Shown in pieces: positions 16,037-25,590 of a stretch of DNA of 64,000 nucleotides; within the stretch, counting starts at the first letter, position 1, and every line of letters starts with the position of its first letter. This DNA is from JAJVID01 sp050247435. GTDB taxonomy: Bacteria > Acidobacteriota > Blastocatellia > RBC074. Both the position numbers and the translations under genes were made by a program. Location: NCBI GenBank assembly GCA_050247435.1, contig JBFWUF010000047.1, forward strand, positions 1 to 64,000. The letters are read 5' to 3'. The notes beneath the pieces are model-generated. The model saw only the letters and a list, made by a program, of their open reading frames with translations, made no database searches and was not told the DNA's origin.

Positions 16037-16824
16037 TGAGTCGCTCGGATGTCGGCGTCGAACAGCCTCATCAATCCGGCGCCGCGTTTGTCTTCGTCGT
16101 AAAGCAGGCTGATCAAACCGCTCCAGGGTTTGATCTCCTTCGTCCTGCCGCCGGAGTTGAGGACAATGTTCGGTTCAGTTTGGGTGTGCAGTTCGCTGAC
16201 GCGCTCTTCGCGGAGCCGCCACTGGCCGCCCACAGCGCGCCTCAGCGTTTCTCCGTAATACGCCGTCAGTTCCTGAAACAGTTGCGGGTCTGTCTGCATC
16301 GTTGAACGCGAATTCAGATAACCGGCCAGATACGAATCAACACGCTTCAAACTCGCGCGCGAATAATCGAGTTTTCCCGCGCCCAGGCGCAAGCGTTTTT
16401 CGAGTTTGGCGACAAGCTGCGGGATGTCGCCGACCAGCCTGTGACCGTCGGAGATCAAATCTTCGAGCACGTGGCGCGTGCGGTTGGCTTCTTTGAACGC
16501 CAATTCCGAATCGTAAAGCATGCCGTAACCGGGCGCGGTCACGGGCCGGGTTTTCCTTCGCGGATTAGGCGTGGTGATCGGGTAGTAGAGTTCGAGCACC
16601 TGGCCAGCGCTCAATTTCGTCCGCGTGAACTTTCCGGGCTGCTTACTCAAATTGCCTTCAACTTCGTTGGCGAGCAATCTCAGGGCTTCGGCGAAGCTGA
16701 TCCGGCGCGGCGCCGGTTTCGTTTTGATTTTAGACGGTTGACTGAAAGAATTTGTGTTGAAGGGGAAGATCAAAAGGGCGGCGATAAACAATAACCGCGC
16801 GACGCGGGAGGTTGAATACTGCAA
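16033..16824 (-). CDS. secreted protein of unknown function
   Basis: 263 residues. It starts at TTG 16824, supported by AAGGAG 6-9 nt upstream. An N-terminal signal sequence or anchor (LLFIAALLIFPFNTNSFSQ) is followed by a Lys/Arg-rich linker and a mostly alpha-helical domain with no family I recognise. Its stop overlaps the start of the RbsA-like ATPase gene, so the two are co-translated; it is not a typical sugar-binding protein, and its length is short for one. It could be an accessory component. Confidence 0.5.
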   Translation of the reverse strand: MQYSTSRVARLLFIAALLIFPFNTNSFSQPSKIKTKPAPRRISFAEALRLLANEVEGNLSKQPGKFTRTKLSAGQVLELYYPITTPNPRRKTRPVTAPGYGMLYDSELAFKEANRTRHVLEDLISDGHRLVGDIPQLVAKLEKRLRLGAGKLDYSRASLKRVDSYLAGYLNSRSTMQTDPQLFQELTAYYGETLRRAVGGQWRLREERVSELHTQTEPNIVLNSGGRTKEIKPWSGLISLLYDEDKRGAGLMRLFDADIRATQ

Positions 16825-16941
16825 GCGGTACTCCTTTGCTTGATGTCTGTATTACCGGTACAGTACCGGAGCTGACGCTGAACCGAACCGGCGGTGACTT
16901 TATAAGAGCCTACTGAAGGAGGTCAAGGAACACAGTTTAAA

Positions 16942-18273
16942 ATGCGTTTTATCTACAGCCTGATTCTTGCTCTCGCATTCATCGCATTGCTTCCTTATTT
17001 TGTTTATCAGGCCATCTTCAATCGCAAATATCTGGGCAATCTCCGTCAGCGTTTGGGCCTGCTGCCCGAAAAGCTGCCCGATGAGTTGAACGGCGAAGGG
17101 GGATCGGACTTGCGTCCAGCAATCTGGATTCATGCCGTTTCGGTCGGGGAGACGCTGGCTGCGAAACCGCTGATCGCCGCATTGCGCGCTCGTTTCCCGC
17201 GCCACCGTTTGATCATCTCGACCACGACCGCGACCGGGCAATCCGTCGCGCGTTCGCGTGTGACCGAGGCTGACGGGTTTTGTTACTTTCCGTTCGACTG
17301 GAAATTCGCTGTGCGCCGCTCGCTCGATGCGATCCAGCCGCAAATCGTCATCTTGATGGAATCGGAGTTGTGGCTCAATTTTTTGAGCGAATGCGAAGCG
17401 AGACGGATTCCGGTGATGATCGCAAACGGGCGCATCTCGGATCGCTCGTTCGTTCGTTCGCGGAAGTTCGGCTTCTTCATACGGCGGCTGTACGCGCTGG
17501 TCACGCGATTTGCGATGCAGAGCCGCGCCGACGCCGAACGCGCAATCGCTTTGGGAGCGCCCGTTGAGCGCGTCACCGTGTCTGGCAATCTCAAATTTGA
17601 GATTGGCGATGTGGTCGAGTCGCCGAAAATCGCCGAGACGGCGAACTTCCTCAACGAAAACTTCGCGCTGAGTTCGGAGCCGCTTGTCGTCGCCGGCAGC
17701 ACGACCGAAGGCGAGGAAGAGATTGTTCTTGCCGCTTTTGAACGATTGCGAAAAGAAATCGGTTTCGAGCAAGTCCGATTGCTCATCGCTCCGCGACATC
17801 CCGAATGTTTCGGCGTGGTGGAGCGGGCGATCAAATCTTCACAATTGAGTTACGCGCGCCGCTCATCGCCCGGAGGAGATTGCAAAACCGCTGATGTGAT
17901 CCTGCTCGACACCGTCGGAGAGCTTGCCGCGCTCTACCGGTTCGCTTCGGTTGTTTTCGTCGGCGGAAGCCTTGTGGCAAAAGGCGGGCACAACATTCTG
18001 GAGCCGGCGCTTTACGCGAAGCCGATCATCGTTGGGCCTCACATGGAAAATTTCCGCGAGATCACGAAGGAGTTTTTGAGCCGAGGCGCGCTGGCTCAGT
18101 TGCGCGGCGCCGGCGATCAGCAGCTAACGCAGGAATTGCGTGACGCGCTGGCCGATCTGCTCAGCGACAAGAATCGCGCCGAAAGGCTTGGCTCAAACGC
18201 CCGCAAAGCTGTTGACGATAATCGCGGAGCGACGGCGCGGACTGTCGAGATCATCTCGGAGCTTCTCTCGTAA
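16942..18273 (+). CDS. waaA: 3-deoxy-D-manno-octulosonic acid (Kdo) transferase
   Basis: 443 residues, the usual length. It transfers Kdo from CMP-Kdo to lipid IVA at the inner face of the cytoplasmic membrane. The N-terminal membrane anchor (about 4-28), the glycosyltransferase-N motif IWIHAVSVGET, STTTATGQ, and the C-terminal GT-B motifs (GSTTEGEEE, VFVGGSLVAKGGHNILEPA) are all present. It is followed 4 nt later by lpxK, forming a lipid A/Kdo pair and showing that the organism has an LPS-type outer membrane. An AAGGAGG lies rather far upstream (about 20 nt). Confidence 0.95.
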   Translation: MRFIYSLILALAFIALLPYFVYQAIFNRKYLGNLRQRLGLLPEKLPDELNGEGGSDLRPAIWIHAVSVGETLAAKPLIAALRARFPRHRLIISTTTATGQSVARSRVTEADGFCYFPFDWKFAVRRSLDAIQPQIVILMESELWLNFLSECEARRIPVMIANGRISDRSFVRSRKFGFFIRRLYALVTRFAMQSRADAERAIALGAPVERVTVSGNLKFEIGDVVESPKIAETANFLNENFALSSEPLVVAGSTTEGEEEIVLAAFERLRKEIGFEQVRLLIAPRHPECFGVVERAIKSSQLSYARRSSPGGDCKTADVILLDTVGELAALYRFASVVFVGGSLVAKGGHNILEPALYAKPIIVGPHMENFREITKEFLSRGALAQLRGAGDQQLTQELRDALADLLSDKNRAERLGSNARKAVDDNRGATARTVEIISELLS

Positions 18274-18277
18274 ATTT

Positions 18278-19339
18278 ATGTTTCTGCCGCCTGTGACTCG
18301 TCCGTTCATTTACGTTCCCGCCAAGCTTTACCAGTTGGGTGTGCGGACGCGCATCGCGCTTTACGAAAACAATCTTTTCAAAACGCGAAGGCTGAATGCG
18401 CCTGTGATCAGTGTCGGCAACTTGACCGTCGGCGGCGCGGGCAAGACGCCTTGCGTGGCTTTTCTCGCGCGATACCTGCGCGATGAGGGCTGCGACGTCG
18501 CCATCCTGAGCCGCGGCTACAAACGCGAAAGCGAAGGCCGCGTCGAAGTCTCGGACGGAAAAGAGATTCTGTGCGAGCCGAACGAGTCGGGCGATGAGCC
18601 TTATTTGCTTGCGAAATCCTGTCCGGGCGTTCGCGTGGTTGTTGATCGTGATCGTTACGCCGCCGGCGGATGGCTTGAAGAGCGCGCGGCAATTTCCGTC
18701 TTCATTCTCGACGACGGGTATCAACACCTGCGGCTGGCGCGCGATCTAAACCTGCTGTTGATTGACGCGACCGAGCCGCTCGACCAGGCGAAGATGATTC
18801 CGTTCGGACGCTTGCGCGAGCCGCTCACGGCAATGCGGCGCGCCGACGCCATGATCGTCACACGAAGCGATCAACCGTTCGACCGCCGCTCATTTGAAAA
18901 CACGATCAGGAAATTCGCCCGCGCCGGCACGCCCGTTTTTTACGCTCACCACAAGATGAAGAATCTGATCAGGCTCGACGACGGGAAGGTCGTAGGCTTT
19001 GCCGATTTCAGGGGGAAAAAGATCGCCGCCGTTTCGGGCATCGCGCGCCCTGACCGCTTCGTCGCCGACCTCGAGCAAATGGGCATGAACATTGCCCTGC
19101 GGCGCGATTTCGAGGATCATCACCGCTACACGCGCGAAGAGTTGTCGGAGATCATCGAACGCGCGCTGGAAGCCGGGGCCGAAGCGATCATCACGACGGA
19201 AAAGGATGCGGCCAATCTGCCCGCCGGTTTGGCGGGTTCATCCGCGCTGCCGATTTTCGCCGCCCGGATCGAATTCGGATGCGAGAGAGAAAGCGAGCTG
19301 AAAGATTTGGTGTTGCGCGCGGTTCGTCTCCGTCATTGA
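18278..19339 (+). CDS. lpxK: tetraacyldisaccharide 4'-kinase
   Basis: 353 residues from ATG 18278, which follows the waaA stop by 4 nt. It phosphorylates the 4' position of lipid A disaccharide. Its features are a membrane-associated N-terminus, the P-loop VGNLTVGGAGKTP, LSRGYKRE, the conserved FILDDGYQH and RLRE motifs, and a C-terminal TTEKDAANL motif. Transcription with waaA is very likely. Confidence 0.95.
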   Translation: MFLPPVTRPFIYVPAKLYQLGVRTRIALYENNLFKTRRLNAPVISVGNLTVGGAGKTPCVAFLARYLRDEGCDVAILSRGYKRESEGRVEVSDGKEILCEPNESGDEPYLLAKSCPGVRVVVDRDRYAAGGWLEERAAISVFILDDGYQHLRLARDLNLLLIDATEPLDQAKMIPFGRLREPLTAMRRADAMIVTRSDQPFDRRSFENTIRKFARAGTPVFYAHHKMKNLIRLDDGKVVGFADFRGKKIAAVSGIARPDRFVADLEQMGMNIALRRDFEDHHRYTREELSEIIERALEAGAEAIITTEKDAANLPAGLAGSSALPIFAARIEFGCERESELKDLVLRAVRLRH

Positions 19340-19387
19340 TCGTTCGACCATCGTCGTAAAACTCCAAACTCTGAGTGAGGAAAAGAG

Positions 19388-20854
19388 ATGAGAAGAAAAA
19401 CGCTCCTTCGTTTGCCGCTTCTGTTCGGCGCCTTGATTGGCTCGGCAATCGCGGGCGCCATCGTTTTGAAAAGCGCCGCCACAGCCGCAAGAGATTTCGA
19501 CATCGTCATTCTCAACGGCAGAGTGATTGATCCCGAATCTAAGCTCGACGCCGTGCGCAACATCGGCGTCAGCGGCGGCAAAATTCAAACGATCACGACG
19601 AAACCATTGACTGGCCGCGCCCAGATTGACGCAAAAGGGCTGGTCGTCGCGCCCGGTTTTATTGATCTTCACGAGCATGGACAGATACCGGAAAATTACC
19701 GCGCGCAGGCGATGGACGGCGTGACCAGTTCGTTCGAGCTTGAGGTCGGGACGGCGGACGTTGACCGCTGGTACGCCGAACGCGAAGGCAAGGCGGTGGT
19801 GAATTTCGGCGTCAGCATAGGCCACATCCCGGCGCGGATGGCGGTGATGAATGACAAGGGCGCATTGCTGCCAAACGGCCCTGCGGCGTCGCGCGCGGCG
19901 ACCGAGGCCGAGATCGAAGAGTTGAAAAGGCGGATCGAGCGCGGCTTGAATCGCGGCGCGGTCGCGGTAGGCTTCGGCCCGGCCTACACGCCTGCGGCTT
20001 CGCAGTGGGAGATTCAGGAGATGTTCCGCGTCGCGGCTAAAAACCAGGCGTCGTGCCACGTCCACCTGCGCGAAGCCCGCGAACTAGCCATCGGCGCGCT
20101 CGGCGAAGTCATCGCCGCAACCGCGATCACCGGCGCGCCGCTGCACGTCGTTCACATTAACAGCAGCGGGGCGCAGTGGACTCCGCGACTGTTGCAAATC
20201 ATCGGCGAGGCGCGTTCGCGCGGACTGGATGTGACGACGGAATGTTACCCGTACACCGCCGGGATGACGCGCATCGAATCAGCTTTGTTCGACGAAGGCT
20301 TCCAGAAGCGGCTCAACGTCGAGCACAAGGATTTGATGTGGCCCGAAACCGGTGAACGTCTGACTCCTGAATCTTTCGCGCGTTACCGCAAGCAGGGCGG
20401 CGGCGTGATCGTTTTTTCAAACACCGACGAGATGGTGCGCGTCGCGGTCGTCAGTCCGCTGACGATGATCGCCAGCGACGGCATCGCCTACCAAAACGGC
20501 AAAGGCCACCCGCGAGCCGCCGGCACGTATTCGCGAATACTCGCTCAATACGTCCGCAAGGAGAAAGCGCTGAGCCTGATGGACGCGATCAACAAGATGT
20601 CCCTGGCGCCAGCGCGACGATTGGAACGCCGCGCGCCGGTGATGAAGAACAAGGGCCGTATCAAAGTCGGCGCCGACGCCGACATCGTTGTCTTCGACGC
20701 TGACCGCGTGACGGACAGGGCGACTTACGAACGCCCGACGGAACATTCCGAAGGATTCAAATACGTTCTGGTCAGCGGCGTGGCTGTTGTGAAGGACGGA
20801 GACTTGCAGGAAGGCGTCGTCGCGGGGAGGGCGATTCGCGCGCCGATCAAATGA
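19388..20854 (+). CDS. D-aminoacylase-like amidohydrolase with N-terminal signal/anchor
   Basis: 488 residues. An N-terminal signal or anchor (about 7-32) precedes an amidohydrolase barrel. The first metal motif reads DLHEHGQ (normally D-x-H-x-H), followed by the histidines in CHVHLRE and VVHINSSG, the catalytic Asp in IASDGIAY and the terminal KVGADADIVVFDADRV strand. It resembles N-acyl-D-amino-acid deacylases and dihydroorotase-like hydrolases; the substrate is not certain. It is preceded by lpxK at 48 nt and is probably exported, perhaps for turnover of D-amino-acid peptides. Confidence 0.8.
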   Translation: MRRKTLLRLPLLFGALIGSAIAGAIVLKSAATAARDFDIVILNGRVIDPESKLDAVRNIGVSGGKIQTITTKPLTGRAQIDAKGLVVAPGFIDLHEHGQIPENYRAQAMDGVTSSFELEVGTADVDRWYAEREGKAVVNFGVSIGHIPARMAVMNDKGALLPNGPAASRAATEAEIEELKRRIERGLNRGAVAVGFGPAYTPAASQWEIQEMFRVAAKNQASCHVHLREARELAIGALGEVIAATAITGAPLHVVHINSSGAQWTPRLLQIIGEARSRGLDVTTECYPYTAGMTRIESALFDEGFQKRLNVEHKDLMWPETGERLTPESFARYRKQGGGVIVFSNTDEMVRVAVVSPLTMIASDGIAYQNGKGHPRAAGTYSRILAQYVRKEKALSLMDAINKMSLAPARRLERRAPVMKNKGRIKVGADADIVVFDADRVTDRATYERPTEHSEGFKYVLVSGVAVVKDGDLQEGVVAGRAIRAPIK

Positions 20855-20932
20855 TTCGCTCTTGAGATGCTGTGTTATCATACCCGCGCATTCGATCAGG
20901 ATTTCGAGCTTGTCTTTTGGGAGCGAACAGCT

Positions 20933-21493
20933 ATGGCATTACCAGTACCACATCGCCGTTTCACCGTCGCCGAATACAATCAAATGACTGAGGCCGGGAT
21001 TTTAAAGAGGGAAGACCGGGTTGAGTTGATCAACGGGGAGATAATCGAGATGAGCGCAATCAATGCCCGACATGCCGCGACGGCCAAACGTCTCGGCAGA
21101 CTCTTCAATCGGAGAGTTGCTGAGTCTGCGATTGTTGGAGTGCAAGACCCCATTGAATTAGATGATTTCTCGGAGCCGGAGCCGGACATTTCTTTGCTCA
21201 AACCGCGTGATGACTTTTATGCCAAGGCTCACCCGAAGCCGCAAGACGTGCTGTTGGTTATCGAAGTGGCGGAATCTTCCAGTGTGCGTGACCGATTGGT
21301 AAAAATGCCCGCTTACGCCAACGCGCTTATCCGCGAGTTTTGGATCGTTGATCTTCAAGCCGGCTTCATCGAAGTCTATACGCAGCCCGCCAACGACTCT
21401 TACCAGTCAATTCGCAAAGTTCATCGCGACGAGACGTTTTCGCCTCAGGCTCTGCCGGACGTGGTTTTGAAAGCAGACGAAATACTTGGTTGA
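20933..21493 (+). CDS. Uma2-family (DUF820) PD-(D/E)xK nuclease-like protein
   Basis: 186 residues from ATG 20933. The family features are RFTVAEYNQMTEAGIL, RVELINGEI, SEPEPDISLLKPR and VLLVIEVAESS, with the acidic catalytic residues E..PDI and E.A in place. Uma2 proteins are restriction-endonuclease-fold proteins abundant in cyanobacteria and Acidobacteriota; their roles are largely unknown and many are present in multiple copies. There is no toxin, antitoxin or methylase beside it. It precedes xerD by 17 nt. Confidence 0.85.
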   Translation: MALPVPHRRFTVAEYNQMTEAGILKREDRVELINGEIIEMSAINARHAATAKRLGRLFNRRVAESAIVGVQDPIELDDFSEPEPDISLLKPRDDFYAKAHPKPQDVLLVIEVAESSSVRDRLVKMPAYANALIREFWIVDLQAGFIEVYTQPANDSYQSIRKVHRDETFSPQALPDVVLKADEILG

Positions 21494-21510
21494 TTTCGTG
21501 AGGATCGCCG

Positions 21511-22428
21511 ATGCAGAAACACATTGACGATTTCATCAAGCATCTGAAATACGAGCGCAACGCCTCCGATCACACGCTGCGGAATTACGAAAGCGACCTC
21601 GTTCAATTTTACGACCACGTCGCGCCGCCCGACGGCAAAGGCTTTCGCCGCGAGGTCAGCATCCGCGACATTGACCACCTGACGATCCGCGAATACATGG
21701 CCTCGCTTTACGAGCAAAACAAGAAGAAAAGCTCGATCCATCGCAAAGTCGCCGCTCTCAGAACATTCTTCCGCTATCTCTGCCGCGAAGGGATACTCGA
21801 AGTAAATCCCGCCAAGCTGGTGCACAGCCCGCGCGTCGAACGCAAGCTGCCGAACCACCTGACCATCGAGCAGATGATCAAATTCATCGAGACGCCCGAA
21901 GCCGACACAGTCCTGGGCAAACGCGACCGCGCCATCCTGGAATTGCTTTACGCCAGCGGTCTTCGCGTCTCCGAATTGGTCAACTTGAGTTTGCAGGACG
22001 TTGATTTCAACAACCAGACCGTGCGCGTCAAAGGCAAAGGGCGCAAAGAGCGTATGGTTCCCTTCGGCGATCATGCCAAGAAAGCCTTGCAGGATTACCT
22101 CGGCGTGCGCGGCGAGTTGCTGGTCGAGGCCGATCCGGAAAAACTCGATCCGGCGGCGGTGTTTATGAATTATCAGGGGACGCGGATCACCACACGGTCA
22201 GTCGGAAGAATGATTGATAAATACGTCAAGGTTTGCGCTGACATTCACCACATCAGCCCACACTCGCTGCGCCACTCCTTCGCCACGCACATGCTCGACG
22301 CCGGCGCCGACCTCCGTGCGATTCAGGAACTGCTAGGCCACGTCAGACTTTCAACCACTCAGCAATACACCCACGTTTCAATGGATAAGTTGATGGAAGT
22401 CTACGACAAGGCTCACCCGAAGGCGTAA
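21511..22428 (+). CDS. xerD: XerC/XerD-type tyrosine recombinase
   Basis: 305 residues. The N-terminal SAM-like core-binding domain (about 1-90, IDDFIKHLKYERNASDHTLRNY) precedes the catalytic domain with the R..K..HxxR..H..Y set: ASGLRVSELVNL, KGKGRKERMVP, HSLRHSFATHML, LLGHVRLSTTQQYTHV. Housekeeping length and context (no integron or element ends) point to chromosome dimer resolution at dif rather than a mobile integrase. C versus D is not decidable from this alone. Confidence 0.9.
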   Translation: MQKHIDDFIKHLKYERNASDHTLRNYESDLVQFYDHVAPPDGKGFRREVSIRDIDHLTIREYMASLYEQNKKKSSIHRKVAALRTFFRYLCREGILEVNPAKLVHSPRVERKLPNHLTIEQMIKFIETPEADTVLGKRDRAILELLYASGLRVSELVNLSLQDVDFNNQTVRVKGKGRKERMVPFGDHAKKALQDYLGVRGELLVEADPEKLDPAAVFMNYQGTRITTRSVGRMIDKYVKVCADIHHISPHSLRHSFATHMLDAGADLRAIQELLGHVRLSTTQQYTHVSMDKLMEVYDKAHPKA

Positions 22429-22707
22429 GTGATGGCCAGGGGGACGGCAGGCTGAATTTCAACACGAATGGAAAATCTTTCACTTTTCAATAGCCTGGAT
22501 TTAACCGGTTTGTTAATATCCCTGCCCGCACCGGTAAGCTGAGTTTTCCGCTCAGACTGAAATGAAGCCTCTTTCTGGATACCTGAGACTGTCCGCCGCG
22601 AACTCCGTGTTCTGAGATTCACCCGATCACTCAAAGATCGCCCCGCTGACAGCCGCCGTATCCTTCAGCTTTAAGCAGTATCAGCCCAACCATAGGAGAA
22701 CAAAAAT

Positions 22708-24330
22708 ATGAAAAGGATATATGCGTTGATCGCGCTGGCCGTTTTGTGCGCCGCCGTTTTTGCGCCTGCGTTTGTTCAAGGGCAAAGAGCAGGCAATCCG
22801 ATAATCCGCGCCGCGCAAGCCGGAACCAGGGCGAAAAATCACCTGGCTCGTAAAGGCGTGGATACGGCGAGGGTAGCGGCCAAAAGTTTTGATTCTGACG
22901 ATGTCGGGACAACTCACGTCAGGTTTGCCCAGATGGTCAATGGCGTGCGCGTCTTCGGAAATGAACTGATCACGCACGAGAACGCTGGCGGCGATTTCGG
23001 CGAGATAACCGGAGAACTGTTCGACGGCCATATTCCTTCGACAGCGCCTCTCATCGGCCCGTCCGACGCCCTTCAACTGGCGGCCGGAGAGTTCGGCCTC
23101 AACACCAGCGCCGAAGCCGAGTTGGTGATCTATCCGAAAGATTCGGTAGGATACCTGGCCTGGAGCATAGACCTCAGAAATACGGACGTTGAAACCAATA
23201 CTCCTCAGCGCGAGCAGATCATCATTGACGCCATTTCAGGGATGATGATTGACCGGTGGGACAACCTGCAAACCGCCGCCACGACGGGGACTGGCTATGG
23301 ATTTTACGCCGGCACGGTCGGCGGCTTTCCGATAGATTTCACTTCCAACACCTATTACATGTTCGACGTGCCCAACAACGCCAAAACGACCGATTTCGCG
23401 AACGGCACGTGCGGCTTCTTCGGCTGCGGCAGCAGAACCGGGACCATCTATTCATCCACTGACAACATCTTCGGCACGACCGGCGCTTTGACCGACCGTC
23501 AGAGCATCGGTGTTGACGCCCATTTCTTTTCGCAGAAGACTCTGGCCTATTGGCTCAGCGCCTTCGGCCGAAAAGGGATAGACAACAACACGAACAAGAA
23601 CCTGAGGTTCAAATATATGCTCTCCCGCACCCATTACGGCAATAATTACAATAACGCCTTCTGGGACGGGTCCGCGATGAGCTACGGCGATGGCGACGGA
23701 GTGAATTACCGCCCGTTTGACGCTCTCGACGTCGTCGGTCACGAAATGATGCACGGAGTCACCGAACGCACCTCGAAGCTCGTTTACCGGAACGAGTCCG
23801 GCGCGGCCAATGAATCTTTCTCTGACATCAACGGAACGGTCGTTGAATATTTCGTCGGAACAATCACCGGCTTCGGCGGAGTTCAATATCCGGCTGATCT
23901 GTGGATCGGAGAAGATTTGTTTTACTCGAACAATCCGTCCAACCCGACGCGCGGAATCCGCAATATGCAGGACCCGCATCTGGAAGGCGATCCGTGCCAC
24001 TATTCAGAGCGATACACCGGGACTGGAGATAATGGCGGCGTTCACATCAACAGCGGAATCATGAACAAGGTTTGGTACCTCCTTGCCTTTGGAGGAACGA
24101 ATCATAAGGACACCACGGGGACAATCGTGACCGCTATTGGCCTCACCGACGCCGGGAAGATCGCTTTTGACGCCGACACCAAATATTGCACGTCGAATAA
24201 CAATTTTCAGGCGGTGGCCAACGCCTGGGTGAACGCCGCCAAAAACCGCTACGGCGCGGGCAGCCTGCGGTCGCAACAAACGTTCAACGCCTGGAAAGCC
24301 TGCGGAAGAACGCCGACCGTGACGCCGTAA
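22708..24330 (+). CDS. secreted M4-family (thermolysin-like) zinc metalloprotease
   Basis: 540 residues with a signal peptide (1-~25), a FTP/propeptide region (about 50-200) and an M4 catalytic domain. The HEMMH zinc motif is at about 345-349, and the third ligand Glu is in NESGAANESFSDI. The C-terminal catalytic His is in the GGVHINSGIMNKVWYLLA segment. An AGGAG ribosome-binding site precedes the ATG. The 279-bp upstream gap carries no gene. A strong terminator follows. The enzyme is likely secreted for extracellular protein degradation. Confidence 0.93.
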   Translation: MKRIYALIALAVLCAAVFAPAFVQGQRAGNPIIRAAQAGTRAKNHLARKGVDTARVAAKSFDSDDVGTTHVRFAQMVNGVRVFGNELITHENAGGDFGEITGELFDGHIPSTAPLIGPSDALQLAAGEFGLNTSAEAELVIYPKDSVGYLAWSIDLRNTDVETNTPQREQIIIDAISGMMIDRWDNLQTAATTGTGYGFYAGTVGGFPIDFTSNTYYMFDVPNNAKTTDFANGTCGFFGCGSRTGTIYSSTDNIFGTTGALTDRQSIGVDAHFFSQKTLAYWLSAFGRKGIDNNTNKNLRFKYMLSRTHYGNNYNNAFWDGSAMSYGDGDGVNYRPFDALDVVGHEMMHGVTERTSKLVYRNESGAANESFSDINGTVVEYFVGTITGFGGVQYPADLWIGEDLFYSNNPSNPTRGIRNMQDPHLEGDPCHYSERYTGTGDNGGVHINSGIMNKVWYLLAFGGTNHKDTTGTIVTAIGLTDAGKIAFDADTKYCTSNNNFQAVANAWVNAAKNRYGAGSLRSQQTFNAWKACGRTPTVTP

Positions 24331-24355
24331 GTTTTGCACTTGCGACTCGAAGTCG

Positions 24356-24389
24356 AAAAGGGGCGCTCATTTCGAGCGCCCCTTTTTTT
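24356..24389. terminator. intrinsic terminator after the M4 protease
   Basis: A 13-bp stem (24356-24368 with 24374-24386, AAAAGGGGCGCTC and complement), 5-nt loop and a seven-T tail. The A-rich start of the left arm also makes it usable for the convergent PIG-L gene. Confidence 0.92.
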
Positions 24390-24412
24390 CAGCGTCAACA
24401 CGGCTTGATCGT

Positions 24413-25354
24413 TTACTGGAAAAACGGAAAGAGACGTTTCAACTCGGTCTTGTCTGGCCTCCGTCCGTATTCGCAAATCTCGAAAGCCTCGGCGTGTTTC
24501 ACATTCGCGGCGGCTTCATCGCCGTACCATTCTTTCAACACATTTCTGAAACGATTAGCGGTTCCGATGTTGCGCGAGGCGTGGCCTCGGCGAACGTCAG
24601 CGACGCGCTTTGTCCGTTCTGCGGCGTTTTTCGGCATCAGCCCGTCGTGGCCGTTCGCGCCGCCTTCCAGAAACTGCGATTCCATCACGGCCAGCGCGTC
24701 CAGCTTCTTGTCCATCACCGCATCAATCGAGATCGCGATGTCGGGTTGGGACGGGTTAGGCTTCATGAAGCGGTCGGTGTAATACATAAACACCGGATTG
24801 CTTTTCATTGGCGGCGTTTCAGGGCAGATGAACGGCACCGTGACCATGTAGGCCGCGTCCTGCACCAGAATGCCCGTGTAGCGATGATCGGGATGATAAT
24901 CGTTGGGGCGAGGGCTGAGCACGATGTCGGCTTTCCAATCGCGGATCAGCCGGATGATTGCGCGGCGGATTTCGAGCGTCGGCATCAACTCGCCGTCGTG
25001 GTTATCCAGCACTTCGACCTTTGTGCCCAGAATTCTTGACGCTTCTTCGACTTCTTTCTTGCGGCGCATCGCCAGCGGCCCGCCGGCTTCGCGCCAATGG
25101 CCGATGTCGCCATTGGTGACTGAGACCAATTTGACGTGATGGCCCTTCGCGGCCCACATCGCCGCCGCGCCGCCCACCGACAATTCGCAATCGTCGGGAT
25201 GCGCGCCGAAAGCGATGATGCGCAGCTTGCCGTCGCCAGCTTGCGGTTCGGCGCTGGCGGCGGTGTTTTCAAAGCTGATCGTGAGAGCGGCAGCGAGGGC
25301 GAAAAGGCACGCCAGCGCAACGCGGCGGAACGTGAGCAGAGAAAATCTCTTCAT
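24413..25354 (-). CDS. PIG-L family zinc deacetylase
   Basis: 313 residues from ATG 25354, preceded by GGAGGA 8 nt upstream. A signal peptide (about 5-33) is followed by the PIG-L/LmbE domain with zinc motif AHPDDCELSVGG, the DGEL loop and the third ligand in YHPDHRYTG. Members remove N-acetyl groups from amino-sugar conjugates; here the exported form may act on cell-wall or dietary sugars. A long inverted repeat lies just upstream of the ribosome-binding site (25371-25476). Confidence 0.85.
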   Translation of the reverse strand: MKRFSLLTFRRVALACLFALAAALTISFENTAASAEPQAGDGKLRIIAFGAHPDDCELSVGGAAAMWAAKGHHVKLVSVTNGDIGHWREAGGPLAMRRKKEVEEASRILGTKVEVLDNHDGELMPTLEIRRAIIRLIRDWKADIVLSPRPNDYHPDHRYTGILVQDAAYMVTVPFICPETPPMKSNPVFMYYTDRFMKPNPSQPDIAISIDAVMDKKLDALAVMESQFLEGGANGHDGLMPKNAAERTKRVADVRRGHASRNIGTANRFRNVLKEWYGDEAAANVKHAEAFEICEYGRRPDKTELKRLFPFFQ

Positions 25355-25370
25355 TCGTTTGTCCTCCGAA

Positions 25371-25476
25371 AACCCCCGGGTACGCGTCGCTTCCAGCGCG
25401 CTATCGGCGAGAGGTCTATTTCCTTTCAATCGGCCTCTGGCCAGGAGCACTCTGGAAGCGACGCGTACCCGGGGTT
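25371..25476. repeat. 25-bp inverted repeat upstream of the PIG-L gene
   Basis: Arms 25371-25396 and 25452-25476 (core CCCGGGTACGCGTCGC) pair over 25 bp with a single bulged C. Inner segments GAGAGGTC and GGCCTC also tend to pair. It separates the divergent PIG-L and enoyl-CoA hydratase genes, so it overlaps the region where their promoters must lie. Confidence 0.85.
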
Positions 25477-25590
25477 GATTTGATGGTTTTATGTTGCGGA
25501 TTACAGCGTGTGATATGCTGAAGCTGTTTCGAGATGATTTCAATAGCATTTCGTCTTACTACCTCTGATTTAATAGTTGGGAGGGAAGCG

